Positions 35,045-46,951 of a stretch of DNA of 64,000 nucleotides are shown here, in pieces. Source of the DNA: Panaeolus papilionaceus (lineage: Eukaryota; Basidiomycota; Agaricomycetes; Agaricales); assembly GCA_015501605.1 (NCBI GenBank), contig JADNRZ010000012.1, positions 1,550,001 to 1,614,000 of the forward strand, in the 5' to 3' direction. Each line of letters begins with the position of its first letter. The stretch's first letter is position 1. Below the pieces are notes generated by a model. The model was not told the origin of the DNA and searched no databases. It saw nothing but the letters and a program-made list of their open reading frames with translations. The position numbers and the translations under genes are program-made.

Positions 35045-36083
35045 TGCTATGATAATGCAGGAAGTCATTTATTGACGATTTACGAGCAATCTAATTTATT
35101 ATAATTTAATGGCTGTATTTATTTCGGACCGATGGTGATTTGCGTTTGAATTCACGATGTGTTCGTTGCACCGAGAGGGAGAGTTTGGTCATTCAGTGTC
35201 ACTCGGGCTGCAATTGACTAGCAACGAAAATTTCACAGATCCTTGCTGGAGAAGTCTGTGATAGTCATATCAAAGAAAAGTACAGAGTTGTAGCGATAAT
35301 AAGACAACGCCGCAGACTTTGGAACAGATCCAAACGAGATATGAGAAAGATACACGTCCAGCTGCATTTATATCACAAGAAAACCAGATTAAGACAAAAT
35401 GGGACCTAGTTCGAGATTCTCGCGCAGAGATAGGTCGGTTGGTGTGAAGCAGGTTGCTGCCGAACTCGGCGGTCACCTTGTGCACTGAGGGGAAGGAAAT
35501 GATGTGAACTTACGAAACCGATCATTCACCACCAGGCTGTTCACCAACGTCAAGCTGCGCCCACCCACAGCTTGATTGCATAAACACCTTGAGAAACATG
35601 TCAAGGGATTCAATTTGATGAAGCTGACGGTGGTACTGAACACATGCGCCAATCTATGGTTCTTCGTGGACAGTGATGCTCCAACGTTTGCATCATCGGC
35701 TCATTCATTAACAGGACGCCTCTCAATTGAGTTGGTTTGTGTAAAGAATTCATTATGGATATCATTCGGTGTTTTCAGCTTGTACTCCATGATCAACTGA
35801 CTGCACTTACCCTTTGTCAACGAATACCGGAACACGAATAACTTATTAAAAGAAGATGCTAAAGTGAAAAGAAGCTTGTTTTCATCGAAAAGTATGCGGC
35901 ACTGGCCTGAGAGCATTTACCAGGGAAGAATCTCGCTACGACTCACATGCAACATGGTAAGGTGCGGCGTAACTTGCGCATCATATCACTTGGGTTGACC
36001 CGGTCATGTCTGTTCATAAAAGCTGCAGTTTCGATCTTGAACCAGCCTTTGAAGCCCAGATTCCATTGACCCTTACTGTCAAC
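35045..36083. other. No gene recognised; upstream region of the AA9 gene
   Basis: About 1 kb between Rab copy B and the AA9 start. Short frames only. The last 200 bp presumably hold the AA9 promoter. Confidence 0.5.
36015..36022 (+). promoter_or_regulatory. Possible TATA-like box of the AA9 gene
   Basis: CATAAAAG lies about 60 bp upstream of the ATG at 36084, a plausible position for a TATA-type element. The call rests on sequence and position only. Confidence 0.3.
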
Positions 36084-37160
36084 ATGAAGTTCGCTGGACT
36101 GCTCGCCTTCGTTTCAGTGGCATACGGACACACTATATTTCAGGTACCCGTTAATTTAGCCACTCATTTTCGACCCAACTTCGCTTATCAGTGGTCATAA
36201 ACTTATCAAACATATTCAATTTAACAGAAAATCTCTGTGAACGGCGTCGATCAAGGGCAACTGAAAGCAGTTCGTGCACCAACTGACGACGGTGTGAGCA
36301 CCTACCTCCCCTACCGTGTTCGAGACCAGCTAACTGTAACTATTCCCGTTGAATAGCCCATTACAGACGTCAACGATCCCGATCTCGCATGCAATAGGAA
36401 TATTGTATTCAGGGACAGCAATATCGTTGACATTCCTGCCGGTGCTCGAGTCGGGGCATGGTGGGGACACGTCATTGGGGGTGCTCAGTACCCAAACGAC
36501 GGAGACAATCCCATCTCTCCCAGTCACAAAGGCAAGCATCTCTCCGACACTTCTCACAAGCCTGGGCATTCTCAGAGGCTAACATCAGCTTGCAGGGCCT
36601 GTTTCTGTGTACCTCGCAAAGGTTGATAACGCCATTGCCACAGGCACTAATGGTCTGCAATGGTTCAAGATTTCCGAGGACGGGTTCGACCCTTCCACCG
36701 CAAAGTGGGGTGTGGACCATATGATAGATAACGGAGGGTGGCAATACTTCGACATGCCGACTTGTGTTGCACCTGGGCAATACTTGATGCGCGTTGAGCT
36801 TCTGGCCCTTCATTCCGCATATGCTGCCGGTGGAGCTCAGTTCTATGTAGGTGGTTTCTGTCTGGCTTGTGACCACAACACTTCAATAACTGCTGTTTCT
36901 TTTTCCACTAGGCTGAATGCGGTCAAATCAACGTTACGGGTTCTGGGACGAACACAGGAAGCAGCAACTTAGTGACCTTCCCTGGCGCATATGCTTCTAA
37001 CGATCCGTGAGTTCATTTTGTCATCCAATCACGTATTAACAATAATGTGAGGTGTTTTTCTTCCAGGAGCATTATTATCAATATATACGACTCGAAAGGC
37101 GTCCCGAACAACAGTCTTAAGCCTTACACTATTCCGGGACCCAGAGCCCTTCAATGCTAA
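36084..37160 (+). CDS. AA9 lytic polysaccharide monooxygenase (GH61), secreted, no CBM1
   Basis: Copper enzyme that oxidatively cleaves cellulose and related beta-glucans outside the cell. Six exons (36084-36143, 36228-36293, 36357-36531, 36596-36846, 36912-37006, 37067-37160) give 741 nt, or 246 aa. The signal peptide [15 protein letters not shown] is followed directly by His16 (HTIFQ), the N-terminal histidine of the copper brace. The second brace histidine is probably His99 in [11 protein letters not shown]. The axial tyrosine lies in GGAQFYAEC. Cysteines in LACNRN, MPTCV, FYAEC and the terminal LQC fit the family disulfides. The length fits a single catalytic domain, with no linker or cellulose-binding module. 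Intron 3 appears to use a GC donor (GCAAGC...TTGCAG). It is the only obvious ordinary host gene here. Confidence 0.93.
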
Positions 37161-37442
37161 GTACTGATGCACTGTCAATGTCTTGTATCCATGTACATAA
37201 CCAATATAAGTCACTTATGTATCTGAATCGAGTATACATTCCGTTCATAATACCCTGAGGTATTTAAAGCGCAAGTAAGACGTCTTTGTCACATTGTATC
37301 ATCCTTGAAGGTGTTCCTCCATGGGTTTGCCACAGAGCTCTACAGAATATGCTGCATGCAATACTAATCCTAATTCCGGCAACACCGGAATATAATGCTA
37401 TCGTTTGGAGGAAGAGGGTTGTAGCTAGGTGAGGGGAGATGG

Positions 37443-37759
37443 TGATGGGCTCTGAACCCACATCCCTCCGAATTCCGTGTTTTCAGTAGTTTTATGATGC
37501 ACCCATTCTCCTTCATTCCCCGACCTCACGGTACCTCCCTCATTCGGTTTATTTTGTTCATTTTCAAGTCTATTTTCGCTTCTTTGAAACGCTTCAGCGC
37601 TAATTTGCTTAAATCCTTTCAGTTTCTTATGGTTTTCATTGGTATTTCCTTTCTAGTTCACCTTCGTAGCACCTCTTCAGCTCATGTATCTTATTTACTG
37701 TACACTATTTTGACCACAAGAATAGATAAGTTTTCGCCCCAGTTAGTTGTCATTGTCCT
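37443..37759 (+). repeat. Old LTR related to the gag-only element, left part
   Basis: TGATGGGCTCTGAACCC and the following bases align with the LTR at 15576 with many substitutions and small gaps, up to GTTGTCATTGTCC. The rest of the LTR reappears at 40440-40625, so the LTR was split by later insertions. No matching partner LTR or gag was found, so it may be a solo LTR. Confidence 0.7.
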
Positions 37760-37829
37760 GCTGATGAGCAGCGCGCTCACCTGCACTCGTAATCGCCTCA
37801 TTTTCGCATTTCATCATCACGCACGCACA

Positions 37830-39827
37830 CATCAGCAAAAATGCTGCTAGCAGGAATATGGGATCTCGGGCAGTAATCATTATATCCGCCGTGTATGTAT
37901 CATACCCGTCAGTTTCATGACATAGATAGCAGATATTAGATAAATATATTCGATTGAAGTCAGTTATGAGCATACCTGGGGTGAAATCAATTGAGGTTGC
38001 ACATATCTGTGCACTGGCTGTCACCATTTGTCATACCTATAAGAAAGCTACACAAGAGGTACATATCTGGGCAACAGCAGACAGATACCCTACATATATA
38101 TTAAATGCAGTCTGATAGTTTCATGTCTGCTATGCTGGGGACTGATGTAGCGTAGCTCTGCAGATATCTGCTTGGGGACTGGACATATCTGGCCAATAAC
38201 TGTCTGAATATTACATATCCGTTGAGCGCCTATCTGCGGCTATTATATCCATCGAGCATCCACAGGGTATGTGTATTTACGTGCCATTCCTGTCTTTTAT
38301 CAAGTTTCAAGACAGATATTCGATAAATCTGTGGTATTCCATCCCAGAGGGATGCTGAGGTCTAGATAGGGACAAGCAGTATCTGTCGAAAGGCTGACCT
38401 ATATGTACTATATGCCCAAGGTCGCCTGTTATCTTATATAAATGTGAATTAAATGCAATAATTGTTGATGACAATTGCGCTGGGTCCCTGAGATTACACA
38501 GTTGTGAGCAAAGGTTCCGAGGTTCACTGTTCAACGCTCGTTGCAGCTTCATGAAGTTGAAGTATCATACTTTGTGACTCCGAGTTTCAGATCCGCTGCT
38601 GTGAAATGCTCCTACAAAGCTACGACGCCAGAGCTTACGCACCTCACTTGCTGCCCATTCCTCATCTTAATTCCGTGGCTCCTAATTCACTGTCTGATTC
38701 CATGGCAGGATACAATTTGGGTAGAATCCTGAGAGCGCCATGAAAATGATTCTTGACTGGGAACCTCACAAGCACGACCCACAGGCTACACAAAGGACGA
38801 ACGGCTCCACTGAGATTTTGAGGTGAGTCGGAGTTTGAAAGTCGGAGTTTGCTGATACTTTCAATTTCCGAAACGCGTCGAGCGACTCAGAACCCCTTTC
38901 TCTCTCCAACCACCATTATCCCCCCTCTCCCTCTCTCCCTTTCGCGTACCCATCGCCAACCACAATTTCCCTCGTATATTTCCAAATCACCACAAGACCG
39001 CCAGTGTAAACGTCAATCCCATCTACCCCCCCCATTCAATTCCACGCTCTGCTCATTTAATTCACGCTCATTAGCTGACCGTTCGTCTGTCATCGCACTC
39101 TTCGTGGACAATGATGGGCGTTCTACATGGGAAATTGTGACTCGGTATGTCCGTCTATGCCGCTGTATGCGCAATTTCGAGGTCTAACACGTTGTTTTGA
39201 GTACTTTGAAGGTGTTATCTCCAAAGGTAAGCGCATATATGCGGTCTTTTTTGTGTTCAACACTGACTTCGCATACAGAGAAGAAATGTGAGCTGTAGTG
39301 CGCTCAAGTCTGAAGCTCCATGGTAGGTCGCATACTCGCCCTCTTCCCCTTCACAGTCTAGTGCATCGTCTATGCCTATCTCGATTGTCTACTCATTCAT
39401 CTTAGTATGTAGAGTATAATTACGAGTTCACACTTGTGTCTCCTCTCATGTACAGCACCAATTTTTGGGGTAGTTTATGCTAATCTTATGATTTTATGTT
39501 ATTCTATTCTGTTGAGACTCAGTAAGATCAACTTTTATGGATTTTATTGAAGTCCAGCCGATAAGCGACATATCTACATGGCGTCTGAATTCACGAAACA
39601 TATATGTAAACTGCAGTCAGCAGTTTACATATCTGGATAAAAATCACATATGTACTAATATCAGCTGCAGTGTGAATCCTTGCAGGAACTTACATATCTG
39701 GCGAACTCTGGCTGTTGTTGATAACGCAGAGGGCAGGGGCAGAATTATCCAGATATTCATATCCCTGCCCAGATGGCATTATATCTGCCCAGTTATAGTA
39801 TTCTTGTCGCCCGCATTTTTGCTGATG
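37830..39827. mobile_element. Non-autonomous TIR element, about 2.0 kb, rich in ATATCTG motifs
   Basis: Ends match as CATCAGCAAAAATGC (37830) and its reverse complement (39827), with further imperfect pairing inward (GGGCAG and ATATAATG-like blocks). The flanks CACGCACA and CACGCATT could be a decayed 8-bp target duplication, which would suggest a hAT- or MULE-like element. Both ends carry clusters of ATATCTG and CAGATAT, typical of subterminal transposase sites. No transposase was seen. Short frames inside, such as 38849-39187, are not recognised. Confidence 0.55.
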
Positions 39828-40439
39828 CACGCATTCCACGTATCACTGCTTACACATCCCCGGTCATTACCACATTGCCTTCCGCCACAGGCGCGTATTT
39901 ATCAGTACGAGCGTCCCCCTATCATCCTTATCACCCGAACAAACACCAAACGGGATTAACGACTGACGCCGCACCTCGCAACAGTGCACCTCACAATGCA
40001 TACGGACTTTCAAACTCGTTTTATTCATCATTTTATTCAACACTTAGCTTCGTTTCGTTGTTCAACTTCGCTTTCTCCTCACTTCACCCCCCCCTTTTTC
40101 AACTCTTTTTAAGATGTTTCCTTGTTTCGAACGCTTTCTTGTGCGCTTCGGCGCTTTCTTGTTTCGTTTCGAACCCCCCCGTAGTTAGTATTTTAGCTCA
40201 TTTTCCGTTTGTATTTAGTTCAGGACTCTTCGAGAAATACAAGGAGCTTACTTTCAGCCCACATTCCGAACCTAGCATCTCAGTCTTGTGTCTCAGTTTT
40301 AGGAAGCGTCGTTAGCTTCAAATCTTGTTTATTTCATCGTTACGAAGGCTCTGTTACTACTGACACACCCACCCGCACCCTCAGAGCGCCCTCTGCGACG
40401 TTGACCTCACTCCGGTCATCAGGTATTTGGTTTCCGCAC
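39828..40439. other. T-rich sequence between nested element and old LTR right part
   Basis: Not coding in any convincing way. The composition (TTCGTTTCG and CATTTTATTC runs) recalls the gypsy LTR interior, so it may be part of another LTR-type insertion. Confidence 0.4.
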
Positions 40440-40625
40440 TTGAAAACGTCGTGCGCACATCACCGCGTCCTCGTTGCCTTCGTAAATCATCTCGTTTTCA
40501 CTCCTATTTCATCGTTTAGTGTGCATTCGGCACCACCCATCCTCTCATTTCCCACATTTTCCCTTTGCAGACCCCACAATCTTGCAACGTTGTGCTTACT
40601 CACCCATCGTCACACCATATTCTGT
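40440..40625 (+). repeat. Old LTR, right part (truncated)
   Basis: From GTGCATTCGGCACCA through GACCCCACAATCTTGC it aligns with the 3' half of the LTR at 15576-16127. The final part, up to the LTR end, is missing. The sequence passes into intron 1 of GTPase copy D. Confidence 0.65.
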
Positions 40626-40679
40626 AGTCATAAAAATGTTAGAGGTACGATGACAGATTGTCTACATTAATTGACTCAC

Positions 40680-42154
40680 AGAACATTGGGATCACTGTAA
40701 ACCCAACTCGGGGGTTGTTAACCCCTCTCAACCCCCCAGGGGGAAATAACCTCCCTCGAGTGGTGGAAATGAAAGGGGTTTTTTAAGGGGTTTGGCGATC
40801 ACCCTTTCTTTCGGTTGGATTACCCCCCAAACGCACAGGGGGTTTTTGTGTCACACTCCGGTCACAACCAACAACCTTGTATAAGTGGGAGATCTATCCC
40901 TTAAGGCTCACATCGATAGACTTTTGAACCCTCTTTCAAGATGGTAAAATATACTCCCATCTCATTTTGGGAATTATTCATGAATGAGAGCAGAATTATT
41001 ATTTTTTTAAATGAGATGACGAAAAACCCCCTTCGAGGTGGAGGTTTGACTTGAAGGAATTTCTCTCGATTTTCAAAAGATCTCAAAAAGAGAAATTACA
41101 CCTTGTCAAAGCATATGATAATTGAGTCTACATATATGCAGTGAGAAATGCATGTAGACCTGTTCATGCGACAGTGGACTTGCAGTGGACTTAGCGAAAA
41201 TAAGTTGACAACAGCGCAAATAAAGCACAAGCCGCTATGCCGGTCTGTGTTTGGCGTAACATGTGACCAGTTGTTGAACTTCGCCCAAACACGAACCGAT
41301 TCAGAATCGCTCTCCGTGTCCTCCTTTCTTCTCCTCCATCAACACCTTCATATACTGCACATCTCTGGCCTCCCATGCTTATTCTACCACATGCACATTG
41401 CCAATGACAGCTCAACTTATTATTATTATTTTTGATGAGGTTGCAAATGCAGCCATGTTGATTTGGGTTGACCAGGTATGTCTGCTATTACACCTTTCAC
41501 CAGCCTTTTCTGATTCCTTCCAGTGTAATCCAACTTAGGGAATGGATGTAGGAGCAGGTTGGTGACCACTAGTGCCATTTTCAGTGAGTTAACCACTCCT
41601 ATTTTCATTTTCATTATCTATTTTACCATTAGTTGTATAACCCTGTTTTACACTTTTGTATATTCATTATTCATGTGGTTTCAAACCACCATTATTTTCA
41701 TGTATTTTGGTATCAGACAACCCATTCCAGAGTCAATTTTGACATACATTATCATACACAAATCGAAGTTTTAAACCCCCTTGACTAATTAAGAGATAAC
41801 TCTGAAAATGGGCAAGAAAAACCCCTTTTTCGAGTATTAATTTGCGGTCAGTTTTAACCTCTCTTTGAGGGGTTTAAAACAAGCGGAATCAAACCTCCTT
41901 TAGGGAATGATATCCTCTTCTTGAGGAGAGTGATTCCACCCTCTAGCTATGTGTGACAAGAGCAGTATTGTGTCATGAGAAGGGCTTTTTCCGCCTCTTT
42001 CACCCTCTTTTGAGATGGCTTTCCCTCTTCTGAGACGGTGATATAAACCCCTCAGTAGGGTTTACAGTGGATATTCTCCCAGGTCTACTCGCTCAACCGA
42101 AACATCCCCAGTGACTTTGATCGTCATGTATTCCATCTTCGATGCAGTGGCCAT
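40680..42154 (-). pseudogene. GTPase cassette copy D: exon 1 only, split by a DNA transposon
   Basis: Exon 1 is in two parts, 42154-42073 and 40692-40680, on either side of the CACTG-ended element. Rejoined, it is 95 nt, reads MATASKMEYMTIKVTGDVSV and on, and ends in the same phase with a GTGAGT donor as copies A, B and C (101 nt). The rest of the gene is missing: the DNA passes into the old LTR about 55 bp inside the intron. Confidence 0.8.
40693..42069. mobile_element. Non-autonomous CACTA-like element, 1377 bp
   Basis: Terminal inverted repeats start CACTGTAAACCC (imperfect further in) and the element is flanked by the 3-bp duplication GAT (40690-40692 and 42070-42072). A CACTG end and a 3-bp duplication fit the CACTA/EnSpm superfamily. 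The interior has many short inverted strings of the type AACCCCTCT/AGAGGGGTT (for example near 40720, 41035 and 41860), as expected for subterminal transposase sites. No transposase is encoded. The insertion site is GTPase copy D exon 1. Confidence 0.8.
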
Positions 42155-43953
42155 TGTAGTACAAGACGTGGAAAGGAAAAATAAGAGCTATAGAAATGCT
42201 GGTCAAGCAGACGAAGGGCGCGAGATGATGGCAGGAAAAAACAAACAATGGACAGCTGCGCCTGTCTTCGTAGAATCTGATTACCTCGTGCATTCCACCT
42301 ATTAATCAGTCATGAGACCACGGTGTCAATGACAGAAAGAAATCAGATTTGATCAAATCCGACGTAGTTCCTTCTCCTCTCTGCAGTTCTCATTGTCGAC
42401 TGCGTCTAATCGACACTCGAACTTCTTCACATTCGTGTTTCAAGGTGGACTGGATTAGATTCATCATTCAACATTGTATATACTTATCGCGTCTCCCCCG
42501 CTAATGTTACGACTAGTACCAAACACTACTGAACCTGTGTCCGTCGCTCCATGGTTAAAAATACATCATCCTTCTTGAATGTCTCCTTCTCCGTCCCGCC
42601 TTGGATCTAGGTCGCGTAGATTCGACATCTTAGTGAGCACCATCGGTGGGGGTGGGTGAGGGTGTCAAGGAGTAACGTGTATATCAGCGGAAAGAAACCT
42701 GAAAGAAATGAAAGTAATGATGAACCTCGTCATCATCAAGGAAAACAACGGGAAAGCAGGAAAGCTACCTGTGAACCCGATCGCTCAAATCCGCTTCATA
42801 GCAATCGCGATCTCAAGCGTTCCGCAGGCGAGAAATGAGAGAATGCGGATTGGCAAAACTGGTGAAAGAGATGTTGCATCAGCACATGATAACGAAAGAG
42901 CGCGCAAGGTTATAATTACAAGCTCCTCAAGCACGGACCTAGTCATCCATTGTCACTCTTCGTACCGACCCTACAAGGACGTGGATATGCGTCCTCCATA
43001 GTATAGTCGTGAACAGACCATGGGAGCAGTGTTGAACCATTAAATGTGAGATAAAGCGACGGCATTGAGAGGGCGGACATGGCAGGTTTGAGATGCTAAC
43101 GTGACCGATGGGGAGAAAGTGTACGTAGCAGGTGGGGTCTACCGGAGGTACAGGTATAAGACGAATGACGGATTCGCATCGCCGAATGGAAGAGGGTTTC
43201 AGAGCGCGGTTGAGCAAGGGGTAGAGGGGATGTGAGATTGGAAGGTAACATGATGAGACTATGGGTGAGAAGTGTGAGTGAAGGTTCAGAAATGGGTCAT
43301 TCAAGTTGATAAAAAAAGAGATGGAGTTGAGCTACTAACCGAAGGTGAGCTTCCTTCCTCAATACCGCCAATTCACCCTCCAATCGCGCATATATCCTCG
43401 ACTTCTCTGAATCGACCGTGCCTGCCAACGTGACTAGGAGCGAAGCAGGCGTCCAATCCGTAGGCACAAACGCACACCAGTACAAGCTAGCGATCATAGC
43501 AAAATTGCGCGAGTAAACTGGATGGAGAGGCGAAGGAGTGGGGATGATAAGCTTTCTAACGACAGGAATACACCAGACTGATTGAACGAGTAGCACGGCA
43601 CGGAGATCCAAGTGGGTACGTTGATCGATATCAAAGGGGTTCAGGAGAAAATGTCAGATCGTCGTATTAGGGCCGAGGTGAATTCATTTCAATCCTCGTG
43701 TCAGACACGACAGGTATACACGCGGCGTGTGTGAGAGCAAGAATAAATTTGGCGGGCACGAGTCGTGGGGACTAGCGGATGGAGAGATGCTGCCAGATGG
43801 GATTGGGGTAGCAAGTACAAAGACATCTCCTACGCGATATAAGGTTAGCGATGCGAAACAAAGGAAGAGGAAATAGGGACTGACAGAGAGGATGAAGAGA
43901 CAAGGCCAAAACAGGAGGCCAGCAACAACTATGACGATGGATTCGGGGTGAAT
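42155..43953. repeat. Cassette spacer, copy D, left part
   Basis: Collinear with the other spacers, with GATTTGATCAAATC at 42346-42359 and TCGTGTCAGACACGA at 43696-43710. It is interrupted by the Copia element after TGAAT (43949-43953) and resumes at 52137. It lacks part of the middle block present in A, B and C. Confidence 0.75.
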
Positions 43954-44312
43954 TGTTGAACCAGATAATCGAGTACTGTAGAAATAAACAAATAGCTCAG
44001 TCGGGGTATATTCGACTACGTTATTACATGGACAATACCTGTAGAAATAAACAAATAGCTACAGGATCGTCAGAACATGAACGAGAGAAATAAGAATAAG
44101 TGGCTCACCTCAGTCGGGGTATATTCGACTGAGGTGAGTAAATGGAAACGGGAAGAATATATACTACGAATATGATAAACGTCGTTTGTAGTCTACGTTT
44201 GACCGTTTGTTAAATAAAGAGGGAAGAGAAGAATAAAGAAAGATAAGATATGCCTGATGGCATGCGAACACTGATCGTCGATCTGTGATGTCATTGACAT
44301 TCCGTCTCAACA
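43954..44312 (-). repeat. 3' LTR of the Copia element
   Basis: 359 bp. It holds a perfect 13-bp inverted repeat, CTCACCTCAGTCG / CGACTGAGGTGAG (44104-44116 and 44126-44138, 9-nt loop). A direct repeat of the GTAGAAATAAACAAATAGCT type is also present. On the element's strand the purine run GAGGAGGAG lies immediately upstream of this LTR (about 44313-44322) and is the likely polypurine tract. Confidence 0.9.
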
Positions 44313-45300
44313 CTCCTCCTCAGCACGGATCGTCGTAAGTGTAAAACTCCTCCTCAACTTGAGTGGTGACATTGTCCGGTAATAAACCAGTATATGCTCG
44401 GAGACGTGTGAACAGACCCTTGTGTAACGCCTTAGTGAAGATGTCGGAGATGTTTTCCTTCGTATTGATGTAAGTGAGCGTGAGATCGCCCTCGTTCGCG
44501 CGTTCTCGAAGGTAATGATAACGGATGTCCATGTGTTTCACTCTGGAGTGGAGCGCTGGGTCTTCCGATAGAATGATGGCGGCCTGATTGTCACAGAAGA
44601 TATGGGGGATCGTTTCTGGGGCCATGAATTGCAACTCCTGTAGGATTTGCTTTAACCACATTGTTTCCTTTGCGGCTTCGAAGGCGGCTACGTATTCGGC
44701 TTCACATGACGATGTCGCGACGGATCGTTGTTTCTTTGAAGACCAGCTGATTAAGCCTCTCCCTAGGGTGAATCCGTATCCAGCAACGCTCTGTCGCACT
44801 TCCTGACATTGCGCCCAGTCCGAGTCCGAGTATCCTGATAGTTCAATTTTGCTGTGACCGCCAAGATTTAGTTTGAGCGCGCGGGTTCCTTTAAGGTATC
44901 GAACAACACGAATGGCTGCGTTCCAGTGCGTCTGATCATAGCAGTCGAGGTACTGAGAAAGGTTCTGGATAGAGAATGAGAGATCTGGGCGTGTACCGAT
45001 GGCGAGGTAAAGGAGAGATCCGACTAGAGAGCGATATGGGAGTTTAGCCTGTAAAGATGTATCTTGTTTGTCTTTTGGGGGGCGAACTAATTTCAGACCT
45101 GGATCCATTGGTGTCGAGATTGGATGAGCATCAGATTGTCCAAATTGTTTGATGATACGATCAATGAGAGCGGTTTGAGAAAGTTTAATGATCCTGGTTG
45201 AGCGATTTCGTTCCACAGCTATACCGACAATGTTTTTGGGTTCCCCTAGGTCTGTGATTTCCCATTTCCCACTCATCTCCTCCTTAAACTCCCGTAGCGC

Positions 45301-46951
45301 TACAACCCGATGGGGTTTGTTTAAACAACTTTCAACAATACGAAGGAAAATCGTTTAATCAATTTTCGATTAAATGGCGCGAAAATGGCAGCTAGTGGAG
45401 TGTGCACATTACATGTGCAGAAATGTTTAAACAACTGTGCTATCTTCTGTTTAAATGAAAAAGGAACATTGATTAAATAATGATTAAATGACACATTAAC
45501 TAATACACTGATTAAATACAACATGTGGTTAATTACTAGTTAAACACTAATAAAACTACTTGAATGCCGGGGGTTGCCCCAGGAGCGATATATTTGGAAG
45601 GCGAGGGGAGGGTGTCACAGGACACTCAGATATCTGAGCCTCCATACGACACGGGATGATGATGAGTGCAGGAGGCTGATGTGTGACTGGGTGACGTAGC
45701 AGGAATGAACCTGGAGGTACATACCTGAAAAGCAGTCAATATATGTCAATTTTCACGGTGCTAGGTGGAGTCAGACGTACCTAAGTGGTGTGGAGGGATG
45801 CATGGGCAGATGTATGAGAACCTGTCCAAAGGGCTCAGGGGCGTTGATGCGGGTAAACTGAATACATACATACCTTGCTATTCGGAACCTGTGTATGAGG
45901 ACGTTGGTGGAAAAGGTTAGCGACTGATGCAAGCTTAGACTGAAGCGCTCGACCGACGTTGAGGGTTTGGAAGACTATGTTCAAGATGAGGTGGGTAAGG
46001 GTGCGTAGTGTAGGAGATGGTGGATGAGAGGGAAAATGGAATTGGACTTGCGAACAAGTCCAGAGAGTGGGCAAACAACGCCAAATATTAAACAAAGAAA
46101 TCTTGTGATCGTGGTGGCGTTGGCGGAGATTGAATGTTACTTTGAGCATTTTGAACTTTCGAATGTACAACGTAACACTCATCCTAACCCTCTCCTCTCC
46201 ACCATCCTCACCCTCACCAGCACAACGTGGTCGCTTCGTGATGCATCCTCTTTCATCTTCACTCCCCTTCCACACACAGGTTGCACCCATGGTAAGTCCC
46301 TCTGACACGCTCTGCAATGCCCACTCTCGCTAACATTTCCCTCATGATCACATAGGCTCACGCTCGAGAGGGATAACACAGGTATCGTACCATCATACAT
46401 GCCTTCATAAGACATACTAACAAAGGAATTATTCTACAGATACCCTGCTTCATACCACGACCCCCCCTCCCCAGTCACCCATGTTCCCAACCATTGGTGC
46501 GCGTCTTATATTTCCGTCATCATTTGACCCGCCAGCCCACCCTTCGATGCTCTTGTCCATTCACCTTACCTATATAGACTTGTTGTTCCATCCCTTTTAC
46601 ACTCCCTATTCCCCCTCCTGCAGTGTTTTATATGTCATGATTTTGTTTAAACACTTGCTCTTCTCTTGATTAATGATACTTGTTTAAACAATTTATGTAT
46701 CTTTGTTTAATGGTAATTAATTTATTAATTAATTCATTGTTTAATTGTTTCCTGATCTAGCTGTTTAAACGGCTAGATGTTTAACTGTTCGGTCAGTTAT
46801 CTTATCTGTTTAAACATGAATCTAGTAGCCAATCTCGTATACTAATAGTAACAGTTATGTAATATTTAAATAGCTGTTTAATCAAATTTTGTTTAAACGA
46901 AAATTCTTCGTATTGTTGGACTGTTTATAACCAAACCCCATCGTATTTTTG
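45301..46951. mobile_element. TIR DNA element, 1651 bp, in the Copia reverse transcriptase region
   Basis: Flanked by the exact 8-bp duplication CGTAGCGC (45293-45300 and 46952-46959). The ends carry imperfect inverted repeats of about 65-75 bp sharing CGATGGGGTTTG, CAACAATACGAAG and CGTTTAA. TGTTTAAAC occurs at least seven times near the ends (for example about 45319, 45424, 46646, 46682, 46761, 46807 and 46890). The 8-bp duplication fits hAT or MULE. No transposase is encoded. A minus-strand frame at 45835-46317 is not recognised. Confidence 0.8.

Noticed and set aside
45835..46317. 160-codon minus-strand frame in the TIR element
   Set aside because: No similarity to transposases, no motif, and the composition is ordinary. 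Probably chance.
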